Below are positions 1-11,562 of a stretch of 64,000 nucleotides of DNA, piece after piece. The stretch comes from Cytidiella melzeri (Eukaryota > Basidiomycota > Agaricomycetes > Polyporales > Irpicaceae): the NCBI GenBank assembly GCA_022592445.1, contig JABYQR010000004.1:124001-188000 (forward strand), written 5' to 3'. Position 1 is the stretch's first letter. Each line of letters begins with the position of its first letter. The position numbers were made by a program, and so were the translations under genes. The notes beneath the pieces were generated by a model. That model was not told the origin of the DNA, made no database searches, and saw nothing but the letters and a program-made list of their open reading frames with translations.

Positions 1-724
1 CGACAATGGTCGAGGTTACAGGTCATGACAAATCTGAATAGTGTACCTGTAGAGCAGCTCACGCTGCAGAAGTTGTGGATAGCGCTCTGAATTCGGATCC
101 GTTCAACTCATTGGCGAACCGCAACATTATTGCACGACTCCGATTCTCTATGAGAGTATATAGAGTAATTGAAGATCGGTAGGATGATGATATGCATGGC
201 TCAGCAAAATCGCCGCCATCCTTCACGACAGTATCGTCTACTTGTGTCGCTCCCGTTCATACACCTAAATAAACGACCTCATAGTGAGTATACAGCTTGC
301 GTCCCACTAGGAGTTACGCCCGAGTTACCTCAAAGAAATTCCGGCGATGAGCTACATCAATCCCTCGGCAGCTGGTGAGATTGAGCCTCTCCAATTTTTT
401 GCATGCATCGAGGATTGTCAATAAACCGGCACCTGCGAAGCAGCAAACTGTTATTGAGGTTGTTGTAACTTTGTGCGGTGATACGCACTTGTGATTTTCG
501 TCGAACTGAGCTCCAAAACACGCAAAGATGTACAGCAGGATATATACACCGCTGCATTGTCGTCTATATTGGTGTTATTCAAAACTAAGCTTTCCAGAGG
601 CGAAGGCCGCTCCTGATCCTCGTCATGAAGGAGACCCTGTAAATTTCTAGACCTGAAGAACGATAGGCCGGCTAAATTCAGATTCTATGCATGGGATCAG
701 CAAAATTGAACATAAGGCATAGTT
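1..724. other. no gene recognised
   Basis: I see no convincing coding exon, repeat or RNA gene here. The short reading frames have no recognisable motif and no plausible splice partners. The stretch lies beyond the 3' end of the minus-strand leucine-rich-repeat gene and probably holds its 3' untranslated region next to intergenic DNA. Confidence 0.5.
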
Positions 725-2099
725 TTAACACACTTTACAGTTTCTGCCCACTTTTGCAACGAAGTCTACCAATGCGTATTGCGATACAGCGCCGAGTTTC
801 AGGTTACCAGCGATGTTGACGTTCTCAAGCCGGTTGAAGTTAGATAGCTTGTCGGTCAGTTTGCACAAGGTGTCGTCTGTTAAGGTCATCGCGGTGGTGT
901 TGTATACAGCTGCAGCAGAGCCCTCTCCTCTACCAAGCGCACCTATCGATAGCGTCTTGAGACTTGTCATACCGGTAACAACCTTCAACAAATCAGGACT
1001 AGAGATTTTGGTGGACGTCAAGGAAAGCTTTTCCAGTGTTGTGTTGTTCAACAACAGAGGTGGACGTCGTACTCCGGTGAATGATACATCTAATCGCCGG
1101 AGATTGGGGCAGGCTCTAAGAAAAGGCGCCAGCGAGAGGTCAGTAACAGAGGTTTGACGAAGTTTGAGCGTTTGTAGGTTCGGCAAAAGAAATGCCTCGT
1201 CCGTTGAAGTGGTTAGCTCGCTCCATAGTTTAGACACATTTGCGTCTGTCTGGCATAGATAACGTTTGACTAGGAACGGGACAGAGGAGCAAAGGATTCG
1301 AACTTACCCAATTTCCCATGCCAGCTACTTTTAGAACGCGAAGGCTTTTGCAGTTGCGGATCAATGATGCGAGAGAGATTGGCGTTACGGCCGTATAGCT
1401 GAAGTTCACTGTGTCCAACTGCGGGCAACTGGTAGCGGCAGCCTCAACTGTCCTTGGACCAACTTTCGTGCATTCGCTGGTTGATTGTTAATTACGGAGT
1501 GTTTCAGGCTTTATCAAATGTTGTAGACATACCGAAGTCCTAGAACTCGAAGATTGGGCAGCTTGCATATGACAGATGCGAAAGCGTCGTCGTGAATTTC
1601 CCGAAGGCCTCTGAGATCCATTACGCGAAGAATGTCGCAAGATCCTGAACGAGTAATAGCTAGTATGGTGGCTTTCTTTACTCCTGGTAAATCGTCGCCA
1701 AGAGCTAAAGTAGGCCCGCGTAACAGATACTAGAATGTCGTGAGCTATATCTCATAGCGGAACTATAGGCGACGAAAGACTTACTGTCGATATAAACTCA
1801 TGCGTCAGATATGTGGGGCATGACTCTCTAAGACTGGCCAGCAGCCGAGGCATCAGAGCCTCTGGAACGAACTGCAACTGCCGCTTCATAGAGTTCCACG
1901 CAGTGCCTTTTGTCGAAAGAGCGGTGAAGTTCAAGGCGAACAGTCGAATGCACAATGTAGATAAGGGGGGTATATGAGAGCTGTGCAGCTGTCTCGTTGA
2001 CCACATTAAAGACGAGGGCACAGTGAGATCCTCGTGGTCTGAGGATGCATCTTTGTTGGTTGCGGTGGTTTTCTGTTTTTTACGTCGTGAGCCAGACAT
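725..2099 (-). CDS. leucine-rich repeat (RNI-like) protein, nuclear-type N-terminus
   Basis: Four exons, read right to left: 1785-2099, 1533-1729, 1308-1476 and 725-1249, giving 401 codons plus stop. All introns are GT-AG, 55-58 nt. The start is the ATG at 2099, followed by a lysine/arginine-rich MSGSRRKKQK stretch that could be a nuclear localisation signal. From about residue 105 to the end the protein is a series of leucine-rich repeats of the ribonuclease-inhibitor type (LPNLRVLGL, CKSLRVLKV, LPNLQTLKL, CPNLRRLDV, TTLEKLSL). The fold resembles AMN1, Rad7 and F-box/LRR adaptors, which act as protein-binding scaffolds, often in ubiquitin ligases. I see no clear F-box, so the partner and process are not assignable. 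An additional upstream exon cannot be excluded. It is divergent from TVP23 across about 450 bp. Confidence 0.8.
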
Positions 2100-2547
2100 C
2101 GATAGCGCTGTGCTTCCTGATGGGGGTATAACAAACGTTATCATGCAGTTCAGTTGATACCTTGCAGTAAACAGCTTCACCGTGGAAGGGGGACGTTCAA
2201 CGGGTTTACTCAAGTTCACTTGCGCCGCTAGTACTCAGTAAGTAGTAGTGCGTGAGTAGAGCGACTTCGTCGATGATCTATCCTGCCGATGCAGAGTGAG
2301 CTCAAGACCGAAACAACCGCAGAGAGCAAGGAGGTACTTACCATTAGTTCAAGTTACAGCATCACCGTGTATGCGTAAGCCCATTGACAGTGAGACTCGT
2401 GTGCCACTGTGAAGAAGCTCACGAACCGTTTGCGTGTACTGGTTGAATAGACGCGCGACCGAACTTTACAAAGTCAGATCTACTCAGCACTCGTAACCTA
2501 CCTCTACCATACCTCGCCCACCCAGCTCAAAATCTGCCGTACTGGAC
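2100..2547. promoter_or_regulatory. divergent intergenic promoter region (LRR gene / TVP23)
   Basis: These 448 bp separate two divergently transcribed genes, so both promoters and 5' leaders should lie here. No strong TATA box stands out. The call rests on gene orientation alone. Confidence 0.45.
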
Positions 2548-3887
2548 ATGAGCTCCTCAATGCCTCTTTTGGACAATACAATCGAACCAGATGAAGTGAA
2601 CGATCTACCGACGGGCAACATCAACGCGTCCGCAAAGCCTGCGACTCAAAGGGTACCAGTCGTGTTGACACCAGGAGGGGGCGCCGCAAATGCTGGTACA
2701 TCATCTGGAGATACTGAAAGCGGTGCGCACGTTCTCTGAACTCGTCTGCGGTCTGCTCCAACCTAACAGCAACCCAAGGCATTGCGGGTATCTTCCGGCA
2801 GGTCTGCGTTATAATCTCCTCCAAGACCCAATTTCTCATGCTCACCTTTGACAGTCAGCTCATCCCGTCTCTCTCTTCTTTCTGTTCTTCTTCCGCGTGT
2901 CGGCTATTGTGGTCTACCTGCTCTGCGGGTTCTTTACAACCAACTATGTGCTTTCAGTGAGTCAAAGTCCTCTGGCGGAGGTTACACCACCAGCTGATTA
3001 TGATATGCACTGTGTAGACCGTGATAGTAGTTGTGTTACTCGCCATGGACTTTTGGAATTGCAGAGTGAGTTGTAAGCGCGACTTCTCGAGACCATTTTC
3101 GTTCCTCACCAACGCGGAATGTAGAACGTCTCCGGTAGGACGTTGGTTGGGCTTCGGTATTGGAACCAGGTGCGATGGACCGTCTCGGCCGTTCTTTGAG
3201 TATTTCACTGACAACATGCCAGGTGGACGACGACGGAGAGAGCTACTGGGTATTCGAAAGTCGCGACGTAAGCACTATACGAATGGCTGGCACGCGTTTC
3301 TGACGTCTCATATCTTACAACCCACCACTACAGCCGTCTCGCCCTGCAAATCCAGTAGACTCTAGGTTTGTCGAACTTCAGTTCAGCCGGCTGCGAGTTA
3401 CGGTATCTGAATACTATACATTTGTAGGATGTTTTGGGTGAGCCATGTTTGTGGTACTTCATCACCGGTCTATTCAGCGACCATACATCCAGATCGCTCT
3501 TTACACCTTCCCCGCCTTGTGGCTCGCGCTCCTAATAGTGTCGATACTAAAACTCAGCGCATCGTCAGTAATTTCTCAATTCCAGAGTCTTGGCACAAAT
3601 GCTGACCCGTTGGGCGAACTACATCTTGCCAGATTTATCCCCATCGTCGTGCTTGCCTTGGTATTTAACCTTTCAAACGCGGTAGGCTTTACATACGCGT
3701 ATGCACCATGGTTCAGAGCAGACGATACAGCAGTCAACTGACGATTACTCTGCTTTTCTTCAGCGATCGCGACGCGAAGCAGAAATGGGCAAATCAGCTC
3801 GGAGGAGGATGGGCTGGTATTGGAGGTCTTGGCTCCCAAGTCCTTGCTGGTGTAGTGAAGAACAGCGTCGGACGCGTTTTCCGATAA
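2548..3887 (+). CDS. TVP23: Golgi apparatus membrane protein TVP23
   Basis: TVP23/FAM18 proteins are small multi-pass membrane proteins of the late Golgi that take part in vesicle trafficking. Ten exons: 2548-2652, 2855-2956, 3018-3065, 3125-3169, 3223-3267, 3334-3365, 3428-3437, 3493-3563, 3633-3698 and 3764-3887, giving 215 residues. Family hallmarks are clear: [55 protein letters not shown] and [12 protein letters not shown], with four hydrophobic spans between about residues 37 and 165. Exon 7 is only 10 nt and supplies the MFW of the motif before the third span. The first intron (2653-2854) is longer than the rest and its donor is the least certain junction; the N-terminal tail of about 35 residues could differ. 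The other joins restore the family sequence exactly. It is convergent with the phosphatase gene downstream. Confidence 0.92.
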
Positions 3888-4366
3888 AGTAACGCCTCCG
3901 TTATCCATTTTCCGACGAATGCGACATCTCCTTCACTAGGGGCGTGCACGACACTGAGACTGGAACTGGTGTATCGATTGCACGGGATCCGCTCCGCGGA
4001 GCGGCACAAGAGCGTAAGGCTGTAAGTAGTGAAGAAGTGAAAAACAAGGCGAGGAAAGATGAATGGCGAAAGAAGATATGATACACATTCGAAGCAATGA
4101 AGACAAAAATTAATGCAATGAACAGTCCTATAGGTGTGAAAAGATGCAGATGAGAAATGGAGAGTGTCAGATGCGAGATGCGTGGAACAAATATGGTCTG
4201 ACGAGAAATGTACCTAAATATGCAGTTAATGATTATCAGAACCCCCGAATGGAGAGAGAAAAGTCAGACTGATGAGAGCTGCATAGCATGGTGAATGGTG
4301 GCATGGTAATGAGAGGCATCATGAACATGATGAGCAGGAATGCCACGAGGGTCGATAGCCAGCTGA
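3888..4366. other. convergent intergenic region
   Basis: About 480 bp between the 3' ends of TVP23 and the phosphatase gene. It must hold both 3' untranslated regions. I see no gene or repeat in it. Confidence 0.5.
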
Positions 4367-6566
4367 CTAGTGCTGCTTGTTCAACTCAATCCATCCCCGC
4401 GCGTCCACGCGGGATGAAGCTACAGTTGGGGTGACTGGGGCGCCGACGCCGATGAAAGACTTTCTACGACCTTCTGTTTTGAAGGTCGAGACACGAGGTG
4501 TGATGGCAACAGGGAACGGTAGTGACGAGTTTGACATGAGAGTCATGGCTGATGGCGTTCGTGACACGGCGAGCGTCGGAGATGGAGGGAATACGAAGAG
4601 CGTTTGTGAAGGTGTCGCAGAGATAGGTGCCGAGCGGTGTGGTTTCTTCGACGACTTGGGAAAACTGCTACGAAGCGCCGTTGAGGGCAAGTCCGGTTTT
4701 CTGCCTTCAGCTCTTGAACGCGTGCGTGTAGAGTTGACAGGATTGATAACCTGGACAGGCGTGACGGGCGACGAGGGAACAGGCGGCAGGATGTCGACAA
4801 GGGGCGGAGGGCGTTTTCTCGCCTTGCTTTTGGCCTTTGGAGTGACATCGAGGAAAGCTCTGATAGCAGTGGCAGGTGCAGGAGGGAGTTCAAAAGAAGT
4901 CTTGTGAGCAGGAGCGGAAGGAGGTATACGGGGAAGATAATGGCGAGCTTTGGGAGTGCCGGAGAGTAAGCTCCCCGAAACAGGAGAATGGGAGTCTACG
5001 AACACGTTGGCTGACGAGCATTCATCTTCGGTAGGCTCAGCACTCGAGCAGCTCGTCTCGGTGAATCCACCACCAACGCCTAGTAGCTCCTGTTCTTCTT
5101 CTTCTTCTACGAGATCTTCGCTGAGGAAACTGCCGGTACTGGCTATTGAGCCAGCTCGTTTCCTAGCAGGGCCGTACTTTTCGCGCCAAGCAGCACCCAT
5201 GCCCAGTCCCGTTGAGGTGGCTGAGGAGACAGAGGAAGTGGAGTTCTTGCGCGCAACCCGGCGATATTCCATGGCTTTGTCGAGGGCTTGAGCTTCGCGC
5301 ATAACTTCCATGCTGTCGCGATCGTTATCTTCAGCGTCGGTATCCTCCACCATCTGACGGCGGCGAGCCCAATCCTCCTCATCCTCCGCCCCGGTCGACG
5401 ATTGATCAGATGCCGTTGGAGATGTGCCCTCTGCTTTCAGGGCCCGCTCATAGTCCATAAGCTGGTAAATTAGACTAACGTAAAGCGTGTCAATCAGCGA
5501 GTCTACGACAATGATGCCATCGTAAGACTCACGACATATTGGGACCCGCCCACTTACTCTTCTCCTTCACGTAAGAATATGCAGCCTGCATATTACCTTT
5601 CATCGCCCACACTTCTTCGGGGGCATATGGAGAGCATCGAGCAGAAGCCCGCATGACGAGGGCGATGACCAGCGTAGCAGATCGCGAGACACCACATTGG
5701 CAACTGGATTATTGGACAATAAGATCTTCAGCTTCGAATGCTGCAATCGTAACGGAGACTCACTGTATCAATACGCTATCTCCACGAAGTAGTCCTTGAT
5801 CTACAAAAGACATGGCAACAGGGAAGCCTGAAGAAACTAGATCGGATTGACCATGAGACCAGGGAAGCCTGAGGTAGTGCATTGCAGGACGTCCAGACGG
5901 GAGATGGGCGGGAAAGAAGGTTGAATCAGAAGGGGGACTACTTGTGGCCATGTTCAAGTCTGGGGTAGACATCGACGCTCGTCCATGCTGTGGATACGTG
6001 GAGTCGAAGGACGTAACGACCTCCTTCGCAACATTGAGAACAGACTTGATGCCTCGTTTCAGGAGACCCTGCCAATCCCGGGCGTTATCCTCATTTCCCA
6101 ACCAGATACCTGGTAGGATTTGTATCGGTCCATCCACGTACGGGACTGTCGAGGAGTCATCGCCGTCTTCGTCTTTGCGATGCAGGAGTGAGGATGTGCT
6201 AGTGTTCGGCAAGGAGACGACAGAGAGCCTGTGTCGAGGGTAGAGTGTAGAAGCGTCCTCTGGGAGCTTCTGCTGTTCGGAGGTAGTTGGGCTGAAGAGA
6301 GAGGTAGACGACGATTGCGCGGAAGGCAGCGAGAGCGAGAGTCTCTTTCGGTTCATAGTGCGAGACTGTGGCCTGCTTGAAGGTGAAAAGATGAAAGAGT
6401 CGGTGTCGGAAGTTGCTGAGGAGACGGTGGGGGAGGTCTGCTGGGCTCCTGCAAGCACGGGAGAGATGTCCTCGTGCTGAGACGGAGTCTCGATGAGAAG
6501 CAGTGGGACCGGGGCCTTTTTACGTTTTGGAAACGCACCCTGAGCGCGAGGAGTAGCTGCGTCCAT
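4367..6566 (-). CDS. dual-specificity protein phosphatase (MAP-kinase-phosphatase-like) with long disordered tails
   Basis: Three exons, right to left: 5764-6566, 5533-5703 and 4367-5474; 693 residues. The start at 6566 (MDAATPRAQG) is preferred over an upstream in-frame ATG because the sequence before it is low-complexity and leader-like. Residues 1-150 are Ser/Pro/Thr-rich. The catalytic domain (about 155-350) opens with IQILPGIWLGNEDNA and carries the cysteine-phosphatase signature HCQCGVSRSAT, whose histidine codon is split by the first intron; this CX5R loop supplies the nucleophilic Cys and the phosphate-binding Arg. AYSYVKEK and MSLIYQLMDYE are typical of the alpha-helical end of the domain. 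A tail of about 340 residues follows, rich in Ser/Pro with an acidic run near residue 430. Fungal relatives (S. pombe Pmp1, yeast Msg5/Sdp1) dephosphorylate MAP kinases; the substrate here is inferred only from family. Confidence 0.88.
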
Positions 6567-8365
6567 GTTGTAATGAAAACACGCCTGCGTGTGCGATATG
6601 CAATGTGTCGCCCTGACAAGCTCAAGCTGGTGCGAAAACACGGGGAGAAAATGAGTGAACAGAAAAGAAGGGAGAAATAAGTACAGCAAAGACACAGAAA
6701 ATAAGAGGAGGAGGAGCCCAGGACGAGGCGACCGTGGCCGTGGACTGTCGAGTAATAAGTAACAGGGAGAGTTGGATTTTGGAGGAGGCCGCATGAACTT
6801 TGCACTTGTTTGTGTCATAATTATTATTGCACACGCTGTCGATCCCACATTGTCCCATCAACCCGCCATGATCTCAGTGCAGGGCGGACTTTTGAAACTC
6901 TTGTTCTCCCATTTATGTGCACAACAATAATCCCAACGGAGGCTCGTCGTGGTTTCTCTCCACATTGTATGTATCCCGCAACCCTCATTGTTGTTTTGGT
7001 CGGACGCTGACACTTGTGTGCGCAGCTGCCAGTGCCCGGCACAGACGTGCGCTGATCTGCACCCGCATTGCCTCGCGTGCATGCCAGCAAGGGAGCATGC
7101 GTGTTGTCCACTTCCAACATGCGTAGCTCGCTGTACTCAGGATACAGAGATCAATGTTGCTGTCCGCCAAGGACAGACGTATCACTGCTCTGCCGGGCAC
7201 GTCACTGCTTAATCCAAACCATGTGGGTTTCCGACGAGCTATGCGAGTAGCTCTACACTCGGTACAGTATGTATAGCAAGCTAAAGAGCTCCTAAAAGTT
7301 TAAATTGCTGTTTCAGGGGCTACTTATCGTTCAGGAACGACTCTCATCGACATCGCCACCACCCTCAACTCCTATTGCAGACGGATGGCAAAACCTCTGA
7401 ATGCGCTGAAATCCCCGCATGGCCATATCCCATCGTGATGGCTCCAGCCGCCTCCGCGACACTCCCAGTGCTCGCCATTGCCACCCGAATGCCACATGGT
7501 TCATCATGCACTCGACTGGCGCATCGCTCTCCGACTTCAAGGGGCATGCTCACCACCGGCAGTCTGTGCGCAGTATATATCTTATGCGGTGTCTAGTTGC
7601 TACGCTACGCACGCTCGCAACATCCGGATATGTCGGCTGCTGATGATATTCAATGATATCCCTGAACTGGGACTGGATAAAATTGCTCAGGTTCAAGGTC
7701 AGAAGGCACTGCGCCTGTACCTGGGTCCGAGGGTGTTGGTCATCTTGATCTGCTTCGTTGGATCGAACTGGTCTCTGGGCTATTACTCTGCGAGAACCGA
7801 TTAACTACTATAAGATTGGTTTTGCTCACACGAGATCTGACTTTACGTCCTTGCGTGGTCAGCGCTCAGTCAGCCTTCATCAGCCCAAGTAACGTTCTCT
7901 CTATCATCATCGTTCCCTACTCCAAGTCTTGCCAGCCGCGAATAGAGATGGTGCTCCCACGAAATCGCGTACAGCGTAAGCAAAATCATATCTGGCACCT
8001 GGACCTCCTGATATCGATAGAAATGTTCACTCACCACTGCCACAGTCGTTACGGTCATGTCAAAATGTGCAGCAAGCATTCTCAACGAAGCTGCACAATT
8101 TTCTGGTAAAGTTTAGGGACTTCCAAGGTGCTACTCGGACCACACAAGAAGTGGACCCGCGTTCCAAGTAAATTGGGCGGATCGGGTCAGCTTACCTGCA
8201 GTGAGTGCAGTGGCTGCGTTTTGGCTGTTTCTCCTTCCCTTACTATAAGACTTTTCAAACTGTAATACCATGCAGTGAACTTTGTTTACAACGCTTCATA
8301 AGGGACTGGAGTGGGCGAAAGTCGTCCTCAACCCTCACAAAGCCCTCTCTGCAACCGCAGGAGCT
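6567..8365. other. intergenic region without recognised genes
   Basis: About 1.8 kb upstream of both the phosphatase (-) and the first BTB gene (+). It contains many overlapping short open frames on both strands, none with a recognisable domain, good splice signals or a consistent reading. Promoters of both flanking genes should be here. Confidence 0.45.
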
Positions 8366-9336
8366 ATGTCTGTTGCACCGCTCGTACCCGCTGTTGACTA
8401 CGTCAAGGAAACAGCCACCAACTACGCTGACTCTACCAAGACTCATCCGGCATTCAAAGATCAGAACACGGACACTGCCCTCTGCTCACGTGAAGGAACT
8501 CTTTTCCGCGTCCACTCTCTCATCTTGTCACTCACATCAGGCTGGTTCCGCGCCTTGCTCTCCCTACCACAATGCATACCATCCTACCAACCCTCCGCCT
8601 CACCCGAGATAATACACCTCGTCGAATCTTCGAGCGTCATCGCCGGTCTACTGAGCCTATCAAGCGGACAACCGATGCCGCTGCTCGATTCTTTCGAATA
8701 CGTCGAGGACCTCTTACACGCCGCCGAGAAATATGACATGCCAAGCGTTATTTCCATCATCCGTCTCGCCATCATGTCACCCCCGTTACTCGACGCGCAT
8801 CCTGTACGGGTATACGGCATCGCGTGTACATGGGGATGGACCGCGGAGGCAAAGCTCGCGTCAACGAAAACGATCGGCTGTGACTTGCTCTCTCCGAGCG
8901 TCGCAAGGGACCTCGGCACCGTCGACTCTCGACATCTGACGGCCCTCATGCTCCTCCATCGTCGCAGGCGGGACATATTCCGCGCAGGACTCAACTCTCC
9001 CGTGTTGTTCTACGCAAACGCTCCTGAAGGACGATGCATGAGCTGTCGGAGGGAGGCGGTGCACGTACAGTGGACGCGTGTAAAGAATGTGTGGTCGAAC
9101 GCGATTGAGCAGTCGCCTGCCGCTGTCGCGTCAAAAGCTATCTTGCAGCATCCGGACGTGCATCAGCTTCTGGAGGAGACGTGTCCGAGCTGTGTGAAGA
9201 AGCTGTATGATCCTGTTGGTACCGTCGCGAAGTTGAACGAGCTGTTGGATCAGCTGCCTACGGAGGTTGAGGTATGTCGTCTCTGGCAGGCGGAGCCGTG
9301 TTGTCAGAACTGACACACATGCTTATGCAGCTTTGA
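8366..9336 (+). CDS. BTB/POZ domain protein, copy 1 of a tandem pair
   Basis: Two exons, 8366-9271 and 9331-9336; 303 residues. Start is the ATG at 8366; an in-frame open stretch upstream has no ATG in good context. The BTB/POZ fold (about residues 30-130) is recognisable from HPAFKDQNTD, the strand REGTLFRVHSLIL, SGWFRALLSLP and the helix YVEDLLHAAEKYDMPSV. BTB domains dimerise and often adapt substrates to cullin-3. The C-terminal half contains two CxxC pairs (MSCRRE and CPSCVKK) that could bind metal. The second exon encodes a single leucine plus stop, an arrangement also found in the next gene. The closest relative in the window is that neighbour, so they arose by tandem duplication. This kind of BTB gene is typically expanded in agaricomycetes; the specific role is unknown. 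Confidence 0.85.
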
Positions 9337-9806
9337 GTGATGGACGCTTTCGTATCGGATGATGATGGTAAGTCATTCCGCCGAATTCAGGGATCATTGA
9401 CTGAGGCGACGGCTAAGTAGTGTTGGGTTTTAGAGTCTAAACGATATTTACTGATTCAGCGCTATTCTTGTCTTTGTCGTGGTATATCTCGGTGATAATA
9501 AATATGCTAGGCTTTGGGCTTATCATGCTACTGTCTCCAGATCTCTCAATGTGGTGTGCGACCAACAAGGTGAGTATTGGGCACATTGCTCCGTCTGAAG
9601 CATGATCTCCTTACGAGCTTTCCTAGGTTACTTGCACGTAGTGCCTAGTATGAATGTAAACCACGCTTTGCACTTTATTCTGCTGATACGACTATAGCGC
9701 TTCGTCACGTGATCAGCCCTTCCTCAACCGTGAGGAATTCCCACGTGTGCGGCTTATCTCTGAACCGTCATTTGGCAGTAGGCCGACGCACAAAGCTCCC
9801 GCTCAT
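9337..9806. other. intergenic spacer between BTB paralogues
   Basis: About 470 bp with no supportable gene. It must hold the 3' end of the first BTB gene and the promoter of the second. Confidence 0.45.
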
Positions 9807-10774
9807 ATGTCAGAGTCGCAGACAGAAGAGGAGATCAATAAAACCACTACTCCCAGCAATGTCCATCCATCTTTCAACGACGCGGATACAGACATCACTC
9901 TCACTTCCCTTGAAGGCACAATCTTTCATGTCCAATCCTCCACTCTCTCCTTAGCCTCGGGCTGGTTCCGTACCCTGTTCGCCCTTCCACAGAACCCCTC
10001 CCAGCATCCACCTGCTGGAACCGCAGAGACTATATCGGTGACAGAGTCCACGAGCGTACTCGCCGCTCTGCTCAGCATTATCACCTGGCAGCCTGTGCCC
10101 ACGTTGGATAAGATCGATTTCATCGAAAACCTTCTGGTGGCTGGTGAGAAGTACGAGATGCCAACCGTCGTGTCTATCATGCGGCTGGCTGTCATGACCT
10201 CTCAATTACTCGACGTGCATCCAATACGGATATATGGTATTGCGGCTTCGCGAGGTTGGATTGCAGAGGCGAAACTTGCGTCGACAAAGACGATCGGCCT
10301 CGATCTGCTCTCGTCAGAGTGCATACAGGACTTGCGTACCGTAGACTCCTTGCACATGACGAATCTCATGCTTTTGCACCGTCGAAGGCGCGACATGTTT
10401 TGTGCAGCACTCGCCTCGAATTCAAACGTCTTTGTCATCAACCCAGTTTTTATGAAGGCCAAGGATTGCTCCCTTCCACACTCCGTTGCACACTGTGTTC
10501 GTCAGTCGCAAATGCATAAATCGATGTGGTGGGGAAATGTCGAGCGGTTACCGACGGCTTTGTCCAAGCCGATCGTGCATGGAGCAGAGATGGGTGAGAT
10601 CCTAGAGATGACATGTCAGGGATGTCACCAGAAGATGTATAACAAGGAGGCCACGCTAAAAAAGTTGAGTGAGGTGGTGGACAGTCTTCCTACTGCTGTG
10701 GAGGTATGTCATGCTTACTACTCGATTTTGACGCTTTTCGTGAGGACTTCTGCTTTTTTCCCCATAAGCTTTGA
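9807..10774 (+). CDS. BTB/POZ domain protein, copy 2 of a tandem pair
   Basis: Two exons, 9807-10703 and 10769-10774; 300 residues. Collinear with the upstream copy along its whole length: HPSFNDADTD, LEGTIFHVQSSTLSLASGWF, the helix FIENLLVAGEKYEMPTVVSI, IRIYGIAASRGW, AEAKLASTKTIG and LMLLHRRRRDMF. The last exon again encodes only Leu-stop after the sequence VE, so the final intron predates the duplication. The two proteins have diverged most in the segment between the BTB-associated helices and the C-terminal Cys pair (here TCQGCHQKMY); the first CxxC pair of copy 1 is replaced. A downstream minus-strand open frame (10,690-11,097) overlaps the 3' end and is probably spurious. Molecular partner unknown. 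Confidence 0.85.
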
Positions 10775-11562
10775 AATAACTGCGGCAAGACGAGAATGAA
10801 TCGAAAAGCCTCTGTCAATTGGGTAGCACCCAACGTTTGTGCGATAGAGTTTTGGTGACGATTGCAATCCAATGAGCCTACTACGTGTACGGAGGTCCGC
10901 AAAGCAGCGCGGTCGCTGTTTAGTTGTTTTCCACACCAGTGAGTACCGGCGAACATGCTGCGCCGACGAACATCGGACCAGAGTTGTCCAAGAATGTCGA
11001 CCACGACAATTGAGGAGCCATAGAAAGAGGACGCAGCGTTCTTGTTAACCATGATGATTGCTCTGCGATACAGTACCCGCTTGCGGTCGTACTCCAATAG
11101 TAACCGGAACAGCCTCTGTCATTCGTCCATTGCGAACTGGCAGATCGCGCAGCCGGTGAATAAGCACCTACTTGGCTTCCGCAGACTGTGGCCAGATAAC
11201 GTGCTACAATCTTGGTAATTCGTGTTCGATGACACTATACCACCAGGACTCGAGTGGTAGCCAAGCGGAGATCCGGAATATTGTGCGGATCCAGCTCTGC
11301 ACGTCGAGCAGCCTCAAAGAGCAAGTCTCGTAGTCAGCGTCCTCGAATATCACGACGAGCAGCAGCCACTCACATGCGGAGGCCACCGGAGATGCGTCAG
11401 TCGCTGATTGATCAACCCCTCTCATCGCTGATCTAGACACTGCGTGCACGTGCAGGAGCAGTGGCGTGCTAATCTAAGCCGTCGGTCGCGCAGAACCCTA
11501 CAAAAGCCGACAGGCAGCCACCTCTCTTCTACATCCCGTTCTCTTCCACAACTTGCAACATC
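10775..11562. other. intergenic region
   Basis: About 790 bp. A 135-codon minus-strand open frame lies at 10,690-11,097 but has no recognisable domain and overlaps the BTB exon. The proximal promoter of the GST gene should occupy the right end. Confidence 0.4.

Noticed and set aside
4377..4907. 176-codon plus-strand open frame
   Set aside because: Antisense shadow of the Ser/Pro-rich phosphatase tail; no domain and no splice logic.
6810..7804. Cluster of overlapping ORFs of 60-108 codons on both strands
   Set aside because: No domain, no consistent frame, and no splice joins giving a longer product.
10690..11097. 135-codon minus-strand ORF downstream of the second BTB gene
   Set aside because: Overlaps the BTB exon, has no recognisable domain, and no upstream exon could be joined.
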